A stretch of 24,769 nucleotides of DNA from Chloroflexota bacterium (lineage in GTDB: Bacteria > Chloroflexota > Ktedonobacteria > Ktedonobacterales > Ktedonobacteraceae): contig CADDZH010000078.1 of the NCBI GenBank assembly GCA_902812455.1, positions 1 to 24,769 of the forward strand, given 5' to 3'. Position 1 is the first letter of the stretch. Each line of letters opens with the position of its first letter. Below are positions 7,812 to 14,677 of this stretch, piece by piece. The position numbers and the translations under genes were made by a program. The notes beneath the pieces were generated by a model. It had not been told where the DNA came from, ran no database searches, and saw nothing but the letters and a program-made list of their open reading frames with translations.

Positions 7812-7935
7812 TGTCATCCTGAGCGAAGCCTGCGGATCTCGGTCGATCGGCAGCGGATGTTTCCCCTTCCCCTTCACTGTGTTCAGGGCTACGGCTCATG
7901 CGCTCAGGGCTACGGCTCACTCGCTCAACATGACA
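7812..7935. repeat. Palindromic TGTCAT-ended element, copy 2, with internal tandem duplication
   Basis: It starts TGTCATCCTGAGCGAAGC and ends CGCTCAACATGACA, the same ends as the element at 1554-1620, and shares the inner CGGCAGCGGATGTTT. It is about 57 bases longer because of extra sequence that includes two near-identical 21-base units (GTTCAGGGCTACGGCTCAT and GCTCAGGGCTACGGCTCAC, starting at 7881 and 7902). With the repeat at 7941-7977 it fills most of the 319-base gap 7791-8109. Confidence 0.75.
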
Positions 7936-7940
7936 TGGAT

Positions 7941-7977
7941 GACCGGTTTTGGGCGGTAAATTTCATTACCGGCCGCT
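7941..7977 (+). repeat. Dispersed hairpin repeat, copy 2
   Basis: ACCGGTTTTGGGCGGTAA, loop ATTTCA, then TTACCGGCC. It matches the reverse complement of 2301-2340 at nearly every base. One G-T pair of copy 1 is a G-C pair here, while another pair is lost. Its tail is GCTTAT, so the CTAC end of copy 1 is not conserved. Confidence 0.65.
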
Positions 7978-8004
7978 TATAAAATACAGGTGTATCAGCT
8001 CCGT

Positions 8005-8040
8005 TTGGCACGTGGTTGGTAAGCTATTGTATGATATACT
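8005..8040 (+). promoter_or_regulatory. Weak promoter candidate for the fabG-like/guaA operon
   Basis: TTGGCA (8005-8010) and TATGAT (8030-8035) are 19 bases apart, longer than ideal, and TATACT overlaps at 8035-8040. It is the only promoter-like stretch in the spacer before the reductase gene. Low certainty. Confidence 0.3.
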
Positions 8041-8109
8041 CATAATTAATTGCATAGATGGGCTGTACTGCCCAGAAAATCGTATTTGGTAAAAAGGAGC
8101 AGCAAACGC

Positions 8110-8871
8110 ATGGGACGACTGGAAGGACGGGTAGCTTTCGTCACCGGCGCGGGAAGAGGTATTGGGGCAGCGACTGCGCTACGTATGGCTGAAGAAGGCG
8201 CTCGCGTGGCGCTGGCAGATATAGATACAGAAGGCTGCCGGCAGGTAGCTGTACAACTGGAACGCATTGGCTCCGAAGGCCTCGTCGTTCATTGCAACGT
8301 GGCCGATAGCGCCATGGTGCAGGATGCCATAGACGAAACGGCCGGTCATTTCGGGCGGCTGGATATTCTCGTCAACAATGCGGGAGTTGTACGCGACCAG
8401 TTGCTCTTTAAGATGACCGAGGAGGAATGGGATATCGTTCTCAATGTCCATCTCAAGGGGGCTTTTCTCTGTAGTCGCGCCGCCCAGAAATACATGGTAG
8501 AGCAGAGGTATGGGCGCATTGTCTCGCTCTCCTCGGTTTCCGCTCTTGGCAATCGCGGGCAGGCCAACTATTCGAGTGCGAAGGCCGGATTGCAGGGCTT
8601 TACACGCACGCTGGCCATTGAGCTTGGCCCGTTCGGCATTACCGTCAACGCCGTCGCCCCGGGCTTTATCGATACCGAGATGACCCGGGAGACTGCCCGC
8701 CGCCAGGGACTCGATCCCGATGAAGTCATTGCCCAGGCAGCAAAAACGATACCCGTGCGCCGCGTAGGGCAGCCTCGCGACGTTGCCAATCTCATTTGCT
8801 TCCTCTGCTCGGAGGAAGCCGGATTTATCAACGGCCAGATCATTTACATTGCCGGCGGCCCGCGCGGTTAA
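8110..8871 (+). CDS. fabG: SDR-family oxidoreductase, 3-oxoacyl-ACP reductase-like
   Basis: A classical short-chain dehydrogenase of 253 residues, the usual FabG size. It shows the NAD(P)-binding TGAGRGIG at 12-19, NNAG at 89-92, an active-site Asn in LNVHLKG (N112), the catalytic Ser in SLSSVSALG near 142, and the Y154-x3-K158 pair in YSSAKAG. FabG reduces 3-oxoacyl-ACP with NADPH in fatty-acid elongation; many FabG-like paralogues act on other 3-oxo or alcohol substrates, and no other fatty-acid gene is nearby, so the symbol is only a best guess. The frame is open from 8050, but ATG 8110 is chosen because AAAGGAG lies ten bases before it and the domain begins at once. guaA follows after 19 bases, probably in one operon. 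Confidence 0.88.
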   Translation: MGRLEGRVAFVTGAGRGIGAATALRMAEEGARVALADIDTEGCRQVAVQLERIGSEGLVVHCNVADSAMVQDAIDETAGHFGRLDILVNNAGVVRDQLLFKMTEEEWDIVLNVHLKGAFLCSRAAQKYMVEQRYGRIVSLSSVSALGNRGQANYSSAKAGLQGFTRTLAIELGPFGITVNAVAPGFIDTEMTRETARRQGLDPDEVIAQAAKTIPVRRVGQPRDVANLICFLCSEEAGFINGQIIYIAGGPRG

Positions 8872-8890
8872 AACACCAGAAAGGGAATCT

Positions 8891-10558
8891 ATGCAGCCTA
8901 CCGAGCGGCGACAGGCCATCATCGTTCTTGATTTTGGGTCTCAATATAGCCGGCTGATCACTCGTCGCGTGCGCGAGTGCCATGTCTACAGCGAGCTTGT
9001 ACCGGCTGAGACCACGCTGGCGCAACTGCAGCAAAACCCGCATCTCGACATCAAGGGCTTCATTCTCTCAGGCGGCCCTGCCAGCGTCTATGATGAGCAG
9101 GCCCCTCGATGTGATCCTGCCATCCTCCACAGCGGTTTGCCCGTATTGGGTATCTGCTATGGCATGCAGTTACTGGCCCAGCAGCTTGGCGGGCATGTGG
9201 CCCACGCCAGGGAACGGCGCGAATATGGCCCCGCAACGATAGAAGTGCTGGCGAGCGCTGCTACTGATCCCCGCTTTCGCATTTTTGAGGGTATCGAGGT
9301 CACGCCTGCCCAGACAGACCAGCTCGATCAACCACAGTCAGGCGAACATTCGCTGCGGCTACCCGTCTGGATGAGCCATGGGGACAGTGTAGATCGCCTT
9401 CCCGAAGGTTTTAGCGTGCTGGCCTGCACGTCCAGGGTAGGGACAGGACTTGCCCCTGTCCTGGCGGCTATCGCCAATGCACAGGGACTGATCGGGCTGC
9501 AATTCCACCCCGAAGTCACCCATACGCCGCAGGGGATGGAGATCATTCGTAACTTCCTCTTTTGTATCTGTGGCTGCGCCCCGGATTGGACACCCGGCTC
9601 TGCTATTGAGGAGGCCGTCGAGCAGATTCGCCAGCTTGTGGGCGATGAGCGCGTCATCTGTGGCCTCTCTGGTGGCGTGGATTCCGCAGTGGCGGCGCTG
9701 CTCATTCACAAGGCTATCGGTGACCGGCTGGTCTGCGTCTTTGTCGACACGGGCTGCCTGCGAGCAGGCGAAGCGGAGCAGGTGATCGAAACATTCAGCC
9801 GCCACCTGGAAATTCCGCTCGTACCCGTCGATGCCAGCAAGCGTTTCCTGGCGCGGCTCGCAGGCGTCATTGATCCCGAACAGAAGCGCAAGATCATCGG
9901 CGAAGAGTTCATTCGCGTCTTCGAGGAAGAGGCCAGGCACCTGGAAAAACTGGGCGGCCCCATCCGCTTCCTGGCTCAGGGCACGCTCTATCCTGACGTG
10001 ATTGAGAGCACCAGCCATGATACGGCTTCAACAGCAGCGCGCATCAAGACGCATCACAATGTTGGCGGCCTGCCGGAGCGCATGCACTTCAAACTCGTCG
10101 AGCCGCTGCGCATGCTCTTCAAAGACGAGGTGCGCGAGATCGGCCTGGCTCTTGGCCTGCCAGAAGAATGGGTCTGGCGCCATCCTTTCCCTGGCCCCGG
10201 TCTGGCCATTCGCGTTATCGGCTCAGTTGATGAAGAGCGCCTGGCAGCCCTGCGCGCCGCCGATGCCATCGTCATCGAGGAGATACGCCGGGCCGGAGTC
10301 TACCGCAAGCTGGGGCAGGCCTTCGCCGTGCTGACGCCATTACAGAGCGTCGGTGTGATGGGCGATGGGCGCACCTACGGCAATGTTGTCGCTGTCCGCG
10401 CGGTCACCACGGGCGATTTCATGACCGCCGATTGGGCGCGCCTCTCGCCAGACCTCTTAGCTCGCATCTCCAACCGCATCGTGAACGAGGTGCCAGGGGT
10501 CAACCGCGTCGTGTATGATATCACCTCAAAGCCACCTGCCACCATCGAATGGGAATGA
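8891..10558 (+). CDS. guaA: GMP synthase (glutamine-hydrolysing)
   Basis: This enzyme converts XMP, glutamine and ATP to GMP, the last step of GMP synthesis. At 555 residues it is 30-40 longer than most bacterial GuaA. The class I glutamine amidotransferase domain has nucleophile Cys89 in GICYGMQ and His206/Glu208 in QFHPEVTH. The ATP pyrophosphatase P-loop SGGVDS is at 260-265, and the C-terminal dimerisation domain ends in the typical [11 protein letters not shown]. The extra length lies in two places: about 20 residues at 134-157, before the conserved WMSHGD, and VGTGLAPV at 183-190, encoded by a palindromic repeat. Both are in the amidotransferase domain but outside the catalytic motifs. 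ATG 8891, five bases after AAGGGA, is chosen over the far-upstream in-frame start at 8783, which overlaps the reductase gene. Confidence 0.95.
   Translation: MQPTERRQAIIVLDFGSQYSRLITRRVRECHVYSELVPAETTLAQLQQNPHLDIKGFILSGGPASVYDEQAPRCDPAILHSGLPVLGICYGMQLLAQQLGGHVAHARERREYGPATIEVLASAATDPRFRIFEGIEVTPAQTDQLDQPQSGEHSLRLPVWMSHGDSVDRLPEGFSVLACTSRVGTGLAPVLAAIANAQGLIGLQFHPEVTHTPQGMEIIRNFLFCICGCAPDWTPGSAIEEAVEQIRQLVGDERVICGLSGGVDSAVAALLIHKAIGDRLVCVFVDTGCLRAGEAEQVIETFSRHLEIPLVPVDASKRFLARLAGVIDPEQKRKIIGEEFIRVFEEEARHLEKLGGPIRFLAQGTLYPDVIESTSHDTASTAARIKTHHNVGGLPERMHFKLVEPLRMLFKDEVREIGLALGLPEEWVWRHPFPGPGLAIRVIGSVDEERLAALRAADAIVIEEIRRAGVYRKLGQAFAVLTPLQSVGVMGDGRTYGNVVAVRAVTTGDFMTADWARLSPDLLARISNRIVNEVPGVNRVVYDITSKPPATIEWE
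9437..9461 (-). repeat. Palindromic hairpin repeat inserted in frame inside guaA
   Basis: Read on the minus strand, arms GGACAGG and CCTGTCC enclose GGCAAGT and are followed by CTAC, the same plan as the intergenic repeats. On the plus strand it encodes VGTGLAPV. This part of GuaA is about five residues longer than in E. coli between GF and QFHPEV (29 versus 24, the E. coli count recalled from memory). Confidence 0.6.
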
Positions 10559-10575
10559 GCGATGTGAGATTGGAC

Positions 10576-10626
10576 GGGCGACCACAAGGGCCAACCACCC
10601 CGCACCACATCCACCCTCGCCCCTAC
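10576..10626 (+). repeat. Hairpin repeat with CTAC tail (GGGCGA/TCGCCC), copy 2
   Basis: Arms GGGCGA (10576-10581) and TCGCCC (10617-10622) are followed by CTAC and then GATATACGA, matching the tail of the copy at 4807-4840. The loop is longer (35 bases) but begins CCACAAGG, like CCGCAAGG in copy 1. It fills the spacer between guaA and the NUDIX gene. Confidence 0.6.
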
Positions 10627-10671
10627 GATATACGAATGGCCGCATCCCGTATTAAGGATAGATGCTGTACT

Positions 10672-11493
10672 ATGATCGAATTTGAAATATTGGCACAAGG
10701 GGTCTATCGATCCGATCAGCTTGCCATCACCCATAATCCTGCATTGCGTATGCCCATTACACCTGCCATTCAAGAGTGGATGGACACAGTCTGGCAGCAG
10801 AAGCTGGCCATTGCGCGAGAGCAGGGGTTTCCTCTCTACGATTCCGAGCTGTTTCGCTTGGTCAGCGTTACAGCCGAGCCTGATGGGATTTTGCAACTTG
10901 TGCTGGGCGATACCAGCTACAAAGAATACATCGCGACGCGAACGCCCAAATTCGCACGTAGGCGAGACCGCAGTGAGTTGAGCAATGCGCTAGCCGTCTG
11001 CTCCGTCGTCGAGACAAGCAATGGCTACATTCTCTATGAGAAGCGGCAGAAGACCGACCTTCATGCCGGCCGCTACCATGTGATCGCGGGCTTCTTCGAC
11101 CGCAATCACGATACAGATGCATCAGGACAGCCAGACCCCTTTGCTGCTATGCGGCGTGAACTGCGCGAGGAGACCGGCATCCAATCATCGGATATCCGCG
11201 AGCAATACTGCCTCGGCGCCGTCTACGACCTGGTGCACCCACATGGCGAACTCTGCTTCCTGACAACACTGAATATCACCCTGGCGGAGGTGCATACCCG
11301 TGTCCCAGAAGACAACGAGATCCAGCAGTTGCTCTCATTGCATGTAACTGAAAAAAGCCTGCGCGATTTCATCCTCACAAATCACGGGAATATCTCCTCG
11401 ACGGGAAAGCCAAACCTGCTGATGTACGGCGCTGTGAGGTTTGGGGAGAAGTGGTTTGGGGAAGTGATGCAGAAAATAATAGTTCGCGCTTGA
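10672..11493 (+). CDS. NUDIX hydrolase-like protein
   Basis: A protein of 273 residues. The second half of the Nudix box is intact as RRELREETGI (about residues 160-170), carrying the Mg-binding Glu pair, in a context typical of a Nudix fold (YHVIAGFFDR before it, GAVYDLVHPHGELCFL after it). The first half is atypical: the G-x5-E part is replaced by a longer loop, and the Glu seven positions before REL is missing. Nudix enzymes cleave nucleoside diphosphates linked to another group; the substrate is unknown. The N-terminal 95 residues resemble no domain I know. The frame is open from 10549, but that start lies in guaA and crosses a repeat; ATG 10672 follows an AAGGATAG at longish spacing. The stop codon overlaps the -35 box of the T-box promoter. 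Confidence 0.8.
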   Translation: MIEFEILAQGVYRSDQLAITHNPALRMPITPAIQEWMDTVWQQKLAIAREQGFPLYDSELFRLVSVTAEPDGILQLVLGDTSYKEYIATRTPKFARRRDRSELSNALAVCSVVETSNGYILYEKRQKTDLHAGRYHVIAGFFDRNHDTDASGQPDPFAAMRRELREETGIQSSDIREQYCLGAVYDLVHPHGELCFLTTLNITLAEVHTRVPEDNEIQQLLSLHVTEKSLRDFILTNHGNISSTGKPNLLMYGAVRFGEKWFGEVMQKIIVRA

Positions 11494-11518
11494 CTTATCA
11501 TATATCTCATGGTATAGT
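11490..11518 (+). promoter_or_regulatory. Promoter of the T-box leader and aspS
   Basis: -35 TTGACT (11490-11495), a 17-base spacer and -10 TATAGT (11513-11518) make a near-consensus housekeeping promoter. Transcription would start near 11525. The -35 overlaps the stop codon of the NUDIX gene. Confidence 0.8.
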
Positions 11519-11524
11519 CACATT

Positions 11525-11867
11525 ACACAAAGCACAGAGATAGAAAGGCCATGACAGGGACATATTGGAAGCGCAGCCAGCGTGTAGAGAGCGGCATAGT
11601 TGCTGAAAGTGCCGCCGCCGGGCCTTCTCAATGACACCTTGGAGCCAACTGGCGAACCGCCCTCGCTCTCGAGAGCGCATAGTAGCCGGATTCGGTGCGC
11701 ACCCGTTACAGTGCGACGGCTTTGCTTCTGTCTATTCAAATAGGAAATGAGCCGGTAGAGGCCCCTGTGCGAGTATAATGATGTTACCGGCACGGGGCAA
11801 ATGGTGGTGGCACCACGAGCGAGCATAATCAGCCCTCGTCCTCCAATAAGGGGATGAGGGCTTTTTT
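11525..11867 (+). promoter_or_regulatory. T-box riboswitch leader, aspartate specifier (GAC)
   Basis: A tRNA-sensing leader. Stem I is readable: GGC (11547-11549) pairs with GCC (11644-11646), then an ATGA kink-turn side, then CAGGG (11555-11559) pairs with CCTTG (11637-11641), closing the specifier loop. The triplet in the canonical place, followed by one A before the helix, is GAC (11633-11635), an Asp codon. The AGAGAG bulge is at 11586-11591, with an apical stem GCGGCA/TGCCGC. The T-box sequence GGTGGCACCACG (11805-11816, core TGGC at 11808-11811) would pair with the GCCA end of a tRNA whose discriminator is G, as in tRNA-Asp. In the antiterminator, ACGAG (11815-11819) pairs with CTCGT (11835-11839). 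Uncharged tRNA-Asp should stabilise the antiterminator and let aspS be transcribed. Confidence 0.9.
11832..11867 (+). terminator. Intrinsic terminator of the T-box leader
   Basis: A 12-base-pair stem, GCCCTCGTCCTC (11832-11843) with GGGGATGAGGGC (11850-11861), loop CAATAA, then six T (11862-11867). Its left arm contains CTCGT, which is needed by the antiterminator, so the two folds exclude each other. Confidence 0.9.
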
Positions 11868-11895
11868 GTTGGTCTTACGACCAGTGAGGAGTGAT

Positions 11896-13224
11896 ATGGT
11901 GATGGAACAGAGCGTTATAGGACGGGTACAGACCGTCGAGGTAGGCAGGCACGTTGGAGAGCGCGTGCGGGTGGCGGGCTGGCTGCGCTCAATGCGCCGG
12001 CTGGGCGGCATCAGTTTTCTTGTTATTCGCGATGGCTGGGGCATTGTGCAGGCGGTGGCCGAGACGGAAGCCGAACTGGGGCCGCTGCAGAATGGTGAGA
12101 TAGGGCTTGAGAGCGTCGTGGTGGTCGAGGGCGAAGTTGTTCGCGAGGCCCAGGCGCCGGGAGGGATTGAGCTACATCACCTGAGCATCGAGGTGATCAC
12201 GCCTATCATGGAGCCGCTACCGGTAGCGCTCAACAAGCGCAAGATTACAGCCAGCACCAATACTATCCTCGATCATGCTGTGGTGACAAACCGGCACCCG
12301 GCACGGCAAGCCATCTTCCGGCTGGCAGCAGGGGTAATGACAGGGTTTCGCAAGACGCTTACCGAGTGGGGCTTCACAGAGATACAGACGCCGAAGATCG
12401 TCGCGTATGCGACAGAGAGCGGAGCGAATGCTTTCACGCTCGACTACTTTGGACGCCCGGCCTACCTGGCGCAAAGCCCGCAGTTTTACAAGCAGGACAT
12501 GGTTGCGGTCTTCGAGCGCGTCTTCGAGGTCGGGCCGGTCTTCCGGGCGGAACCGCACGACACGACGCGCCACCTCAACGAGTATGTTAGCCTGGATGTC
12601 GAGTTCGGCTTCATCGAGAACCATTTTACGGTCATGGCGCTCCTGCGTGATTTGCTCGCAGGCATGATGGCAACGCTGAGCGAACAGTACCGGCCAGAAC
12701 TGCAGATGCTACAGGTGCAACTGCCCGTAGTGCCGGAGGAGATCCCGCACATCTTCTTTCCCGAGGCGCAGGAGTTGATCTTCCGGCGACATGGCGTGGA
12801 TGTGCGCGGCGAGCCTGACCTGTCGCCACAGGATGAACGCTGGCTGGGAGCGTGGGCGCAGGAGGAATTTGGCAGCGAGTTCCTCTTTGTTACCGGCTAC
12901 CCCATGAGCAAGCGCCCATTCTATACGCACCCTGACCCGCAGCATCCTGGATACTCCAACTCCTTCGATCTGATCTTCAGGGGAACGGAGCTGGTGACAG
13001 GCGGCCAGCGCCTGCACCGCTATGAAGACTATATTGCGGCATTGCAGAGGACAGGGCTGCCCATTGAGCCATTCGAGACGTACCTGGAAGCGTTCCGCTA
13101 TGGCATGCCACCGGAAGGAGGGTTCGCTATCGGCCTGGAACGCCTGCTGATGCAGCTTACCGGCATACCCAATATCAAGCTGGTCACCTTGTTCCCACGC
13201 GACCTGACGCGGCTCACGCCGTAA
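11896..13224 (+). CDS. aspS: Aspartyl-tRNA synthetase, archaeal/eukaryotic (AspRS2) type
   Basis: A class IIb synthetase of 442 residues, the compact archaeal length and not the bacterial AspRS of about 590 with its inserted GAD domain. An N-terminal OB-fold anticodon domain (about 5-110) is followed by the catalytic domain: LAQSPQFYKQ near 191-200, motif 2 VGPVFRAEPHDTTRHLNEY (about 212-230), and motif 3 GFAIGLERLL with the family end LFPRDLTRLTP. RAEPHDTTRHLNE and RPFYTHPDP mark AspRS and not AsnRS. Enzymes of this type may be discriminating or may also charge tRNA-Asn with Asp for GatCAB; sequence alone does not settle it. GAGGAG (11886-11891) serves either ATG 11896 (four bases away) or ATG 11902 (ten). 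The T-box leader gives regulation by uncharged tRNA-Asp. Confidence 0.92.
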   Translation: MVMEQSVIGRVQTVEVGRHVGERVRVAGWLRSMRRLGGISFLVIRDGWGIVQAVAETEAELGPLQNGEIGLESVVVVEGEVVREAQAPGGIELHHLSIEVITPIMEPLPVALNKRKITASTNTILDHAVVTNRHPARQAIFRLAAGVMTGFRKTLTEWGFTEIQTPKIVAYATESGANAFTLDYFGRPAYLAQSPQFYKQDMVAVFERVFEVGPVFRAEPHDTTRHLNEYVSLDVEFGFIENHFTVMALLRDLLAGMMATLSEQYRPELQMLQVQLPVVPEEIPHIFFPEAQELIFRRHGVDVRGEPDLSPQDERWLGAWAQEEFGSEFLFVTGYPMSKRPFYTHPDPQHPGYSNSFDLIFRGTELVTGGQRLHRYEDYIAALQRTGLPIEPFETYLEAFRYGMPPEGGFAIGLERLLMQLTGIPNIKLVTLFPRDLTRLTP

Positions 13225-13236
13225 ACCATGTTATTA

Positions 13237-14502
13237 CTACTGTATCTCCATTTCTTCTACTTCAAGCATGGTTTCGATAGGCGAAACCGTTCGCTGGGGA
13301 TGAGAAGGGAACTGCCGCGTTATGGGTGGCAGGAGCAGGATGAGGCAGGCAGCGAGACAGATGATTCCTTCTATCAGGAAGGGCAGGCCAGGGCGAAATC
13401 CATAAAGCAGGCCTGCTGCTGTGGCGCCGATCAAGTTGCCCACCAGGTTGGCGGCGCTGTAGTTGGCCTGCACTTTCCCTTTCATATGCTGCGGCATCAC
13501 GTCGGCCAACAGGCCATCGAGGGAGCTACGGGTCAATGCCGCGGCTGCGCCCTCCAGCATGGAAATAAAGATTATTGCCCATGCGCTGATCGATGGCAAG
13601 CCATACACACAGAAGATGATGCCGGTGAATATTAGCCCCGGCAGGAACAGCCGGTAGCGTCCGTAGCGATCCGATAAACGGCCTGCGATAGGAGCCATGA
13701 AGATGATGGGCAGGGCGAAGGTGGTGTAGGAGAGTCCTATAAGCGGTAGAGAAGCCCCTCGATCCAGCATGTACAGGCTCCAGATGGCCATTACCACGCC
13801 GTTGGTAATCATCAACACGACCTGGAGAATATAGACCAGCACCAGCGAGCGTGTAAACAACCCGGCAAAGGTGATACGCTCTGGCTCTGCATCTAAAGAG
13901 GTCACGTCCTGCTCTCCCCTTGCCGGTAAAAAGATCAGGGTAACCAGGGCAGCCAGTACAAGTGGAACGCTTGCAATCACAAACGAGAGGGTGTAGCCCG
14001 TTGCATTCGCCAGCAGCGAGCCAACGGCAGGTCCGATCAGGATACCGGCGGTTTGCGAGGAACTCAATAGGGCCAGCGCCTCGCCCTGGCGCCTTCTGGG
14101 GGCGATGGTGTTCATCAAAGCGCGGGTTGGCGGCAGCACACTCACAGATGCGACACCCTCAACAGCACGCAAGGCGATGAGTAAGATAGGGTTTTGCACA
14201 GGAATGTAGGCCAGCATACAGGCAGCATGGAGCAGCAGGCCTACCCAGAGCACGTTTTTGTAGCCGAAGCGATCGGCCAGCCAGCCGACCGGCGGCGAGG
14301 CAATAAATCCTGCCAGCAGGAAGGACGAAGTCATCAAGCCGATTTCGGTACTCGATGCCCCTATCTCGCGTCCATACAAAGCTCGCAGGGGCATGATAAG
14401 CCCCAGGCCTAAGAAGGAGATGCCGACAATAAGACCGAGCAGCAGGACTGCGGGAGTGTAGACCGTATCTCCTTTTTTTCTAGCTCTTAGCATCTGCAAC
14501 AT
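13237..14502 (-). CDS. MFS transporter (multidrug efflux-like)
   Basis: A protein of 421 residues with about 12 membrane segments in two halves. Motif A appears after helix 2 as GWLADRFGYKN and again in the second half as GRLSDRYGRYR, the typical pattern of proton-coupled drug or sugar efflux pumps of the DHA1 kind. Substrate unknown. An in-frame TTG at 14535 would add 11 residues, but ATG 14502 has AGGAA at good spacing and sits about 44 bases after the start point predicted from the promoter at 14553-14580. The 3' end faces aspS with only 12 bases between the two stops. Confidence 0.9.
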   Translation of the reverse strand: MLQMLRARKKGDTVYTPAVLLLGLIVGISFLGLGLIMPLRALYGREIGASSTEIGLMTSSFLLAGFIASPPVGWLADRFGYKNVLWVGLLLHAACMLAYIPVQNPILLIALRAVEGVASVSVLPPTRALMNTIAPRRRQGEALALLSSSQTAGILIGPAVGSLLANATGYTLSFVIASVPLVLAALVTLIFLPARGEQDVTSLDAEPERITFAGLFTRSLVLVYILQVVLMITNGVVMAIWSLYMLDRGASLPLIGLSYTTFALPIIFMAPIAGRLSDRYGRYRLFLPGLIFTGIIFCVYGLPSISAWAIIFISMLEGAAAALTRSSLDGLLADVMPQHMKGKVQANYSAANLVGNLIGATAAGLLYGFRPGLPFLIEGIICLAACLILLLPPITRQFPSHPQRTVSPIETMLEVEEMEIQ

Positions 14503-14552
14503 TGATGATTTCCTGGCTGTAGGTATGCTGGGCAAAGAGAAAGCACATGTTG

Positions 14553-14580
14553 ATTATAACCGAGTATGCTTGTAATGCAA
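14553..14580 (-). promoter_or_regulatory. Promoter of the MFS gene with overlapping inverted repeat
   Basis: On the minus strand: TTGCAT (14580-14575), a 16-base spacer, and a perfect TATAAT (14558-14553). An interrupted inverted repeat, GAGTA...CTTG...CAAG...TACTC (14562-14589), covers the -35 and spacer and could be a repressor operator. Confidence 0.7.
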
Positions 14581-14587
14581 GAGGTAC

Positions 14588-14677
14588 TCAATCAGGCTCG
14601 AGTTCTCGGATGGCGCGGTCAACGCGGGCATAGCTTTGTTCGAGCCAGTCCAGATAATGCCGAACTCGCTCTTTCAC
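14588..14677 (-). other. Possible tiny ORF or gene remnant after the propeller gene
   Basis: A 29-codon frame starting GTG, whose first base is shared with the TAG stop of the propeller gene (TAGTG). It reads KERVRHYLDWLEQSYARVDR and so on, a charged helical sequence that looks like coding DNA; the frame stays open upstream to about 14860 under the propeller gene. It may be the tail of an older gene or a transposase fragment. There is no clear ribosome site. Very uncertain. Confidence 0.2.

Noticed and set aside
8783..8890. Longer N-terminus for guaA
   Set aside because: The extra 36 residues overlap the reductase gene and have no homology to GuaA; AAGGGA sits just before ATG 8891.
8179..8922. 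247-codon minus-strand open frame over the reductase gene
   Set aside because: Shadow of an SDR gene with intact catalytic motifs on the other strand; no ribosome site or known motif.
9359..10018. 219-codon minus-strand open frame inside guaA
   Set aside because: Antisense to the well-supported GMP synthase; no family resemblance.
11854..11895. Longer N-terminus for aspS
   Set aside because: It would start within the terminator stem of the T-box leader; GAGGAG supports 11896 or 11902.
11896..13224. Identification as asparaginyl-tRNA synthetase
   Set aside because: Motif 2 (RAEPHDTTRHLNE) and the RPFYTHPDP segment fit the archaeal-type AspRS, and the leader specifier in the canonical slot is GAC.
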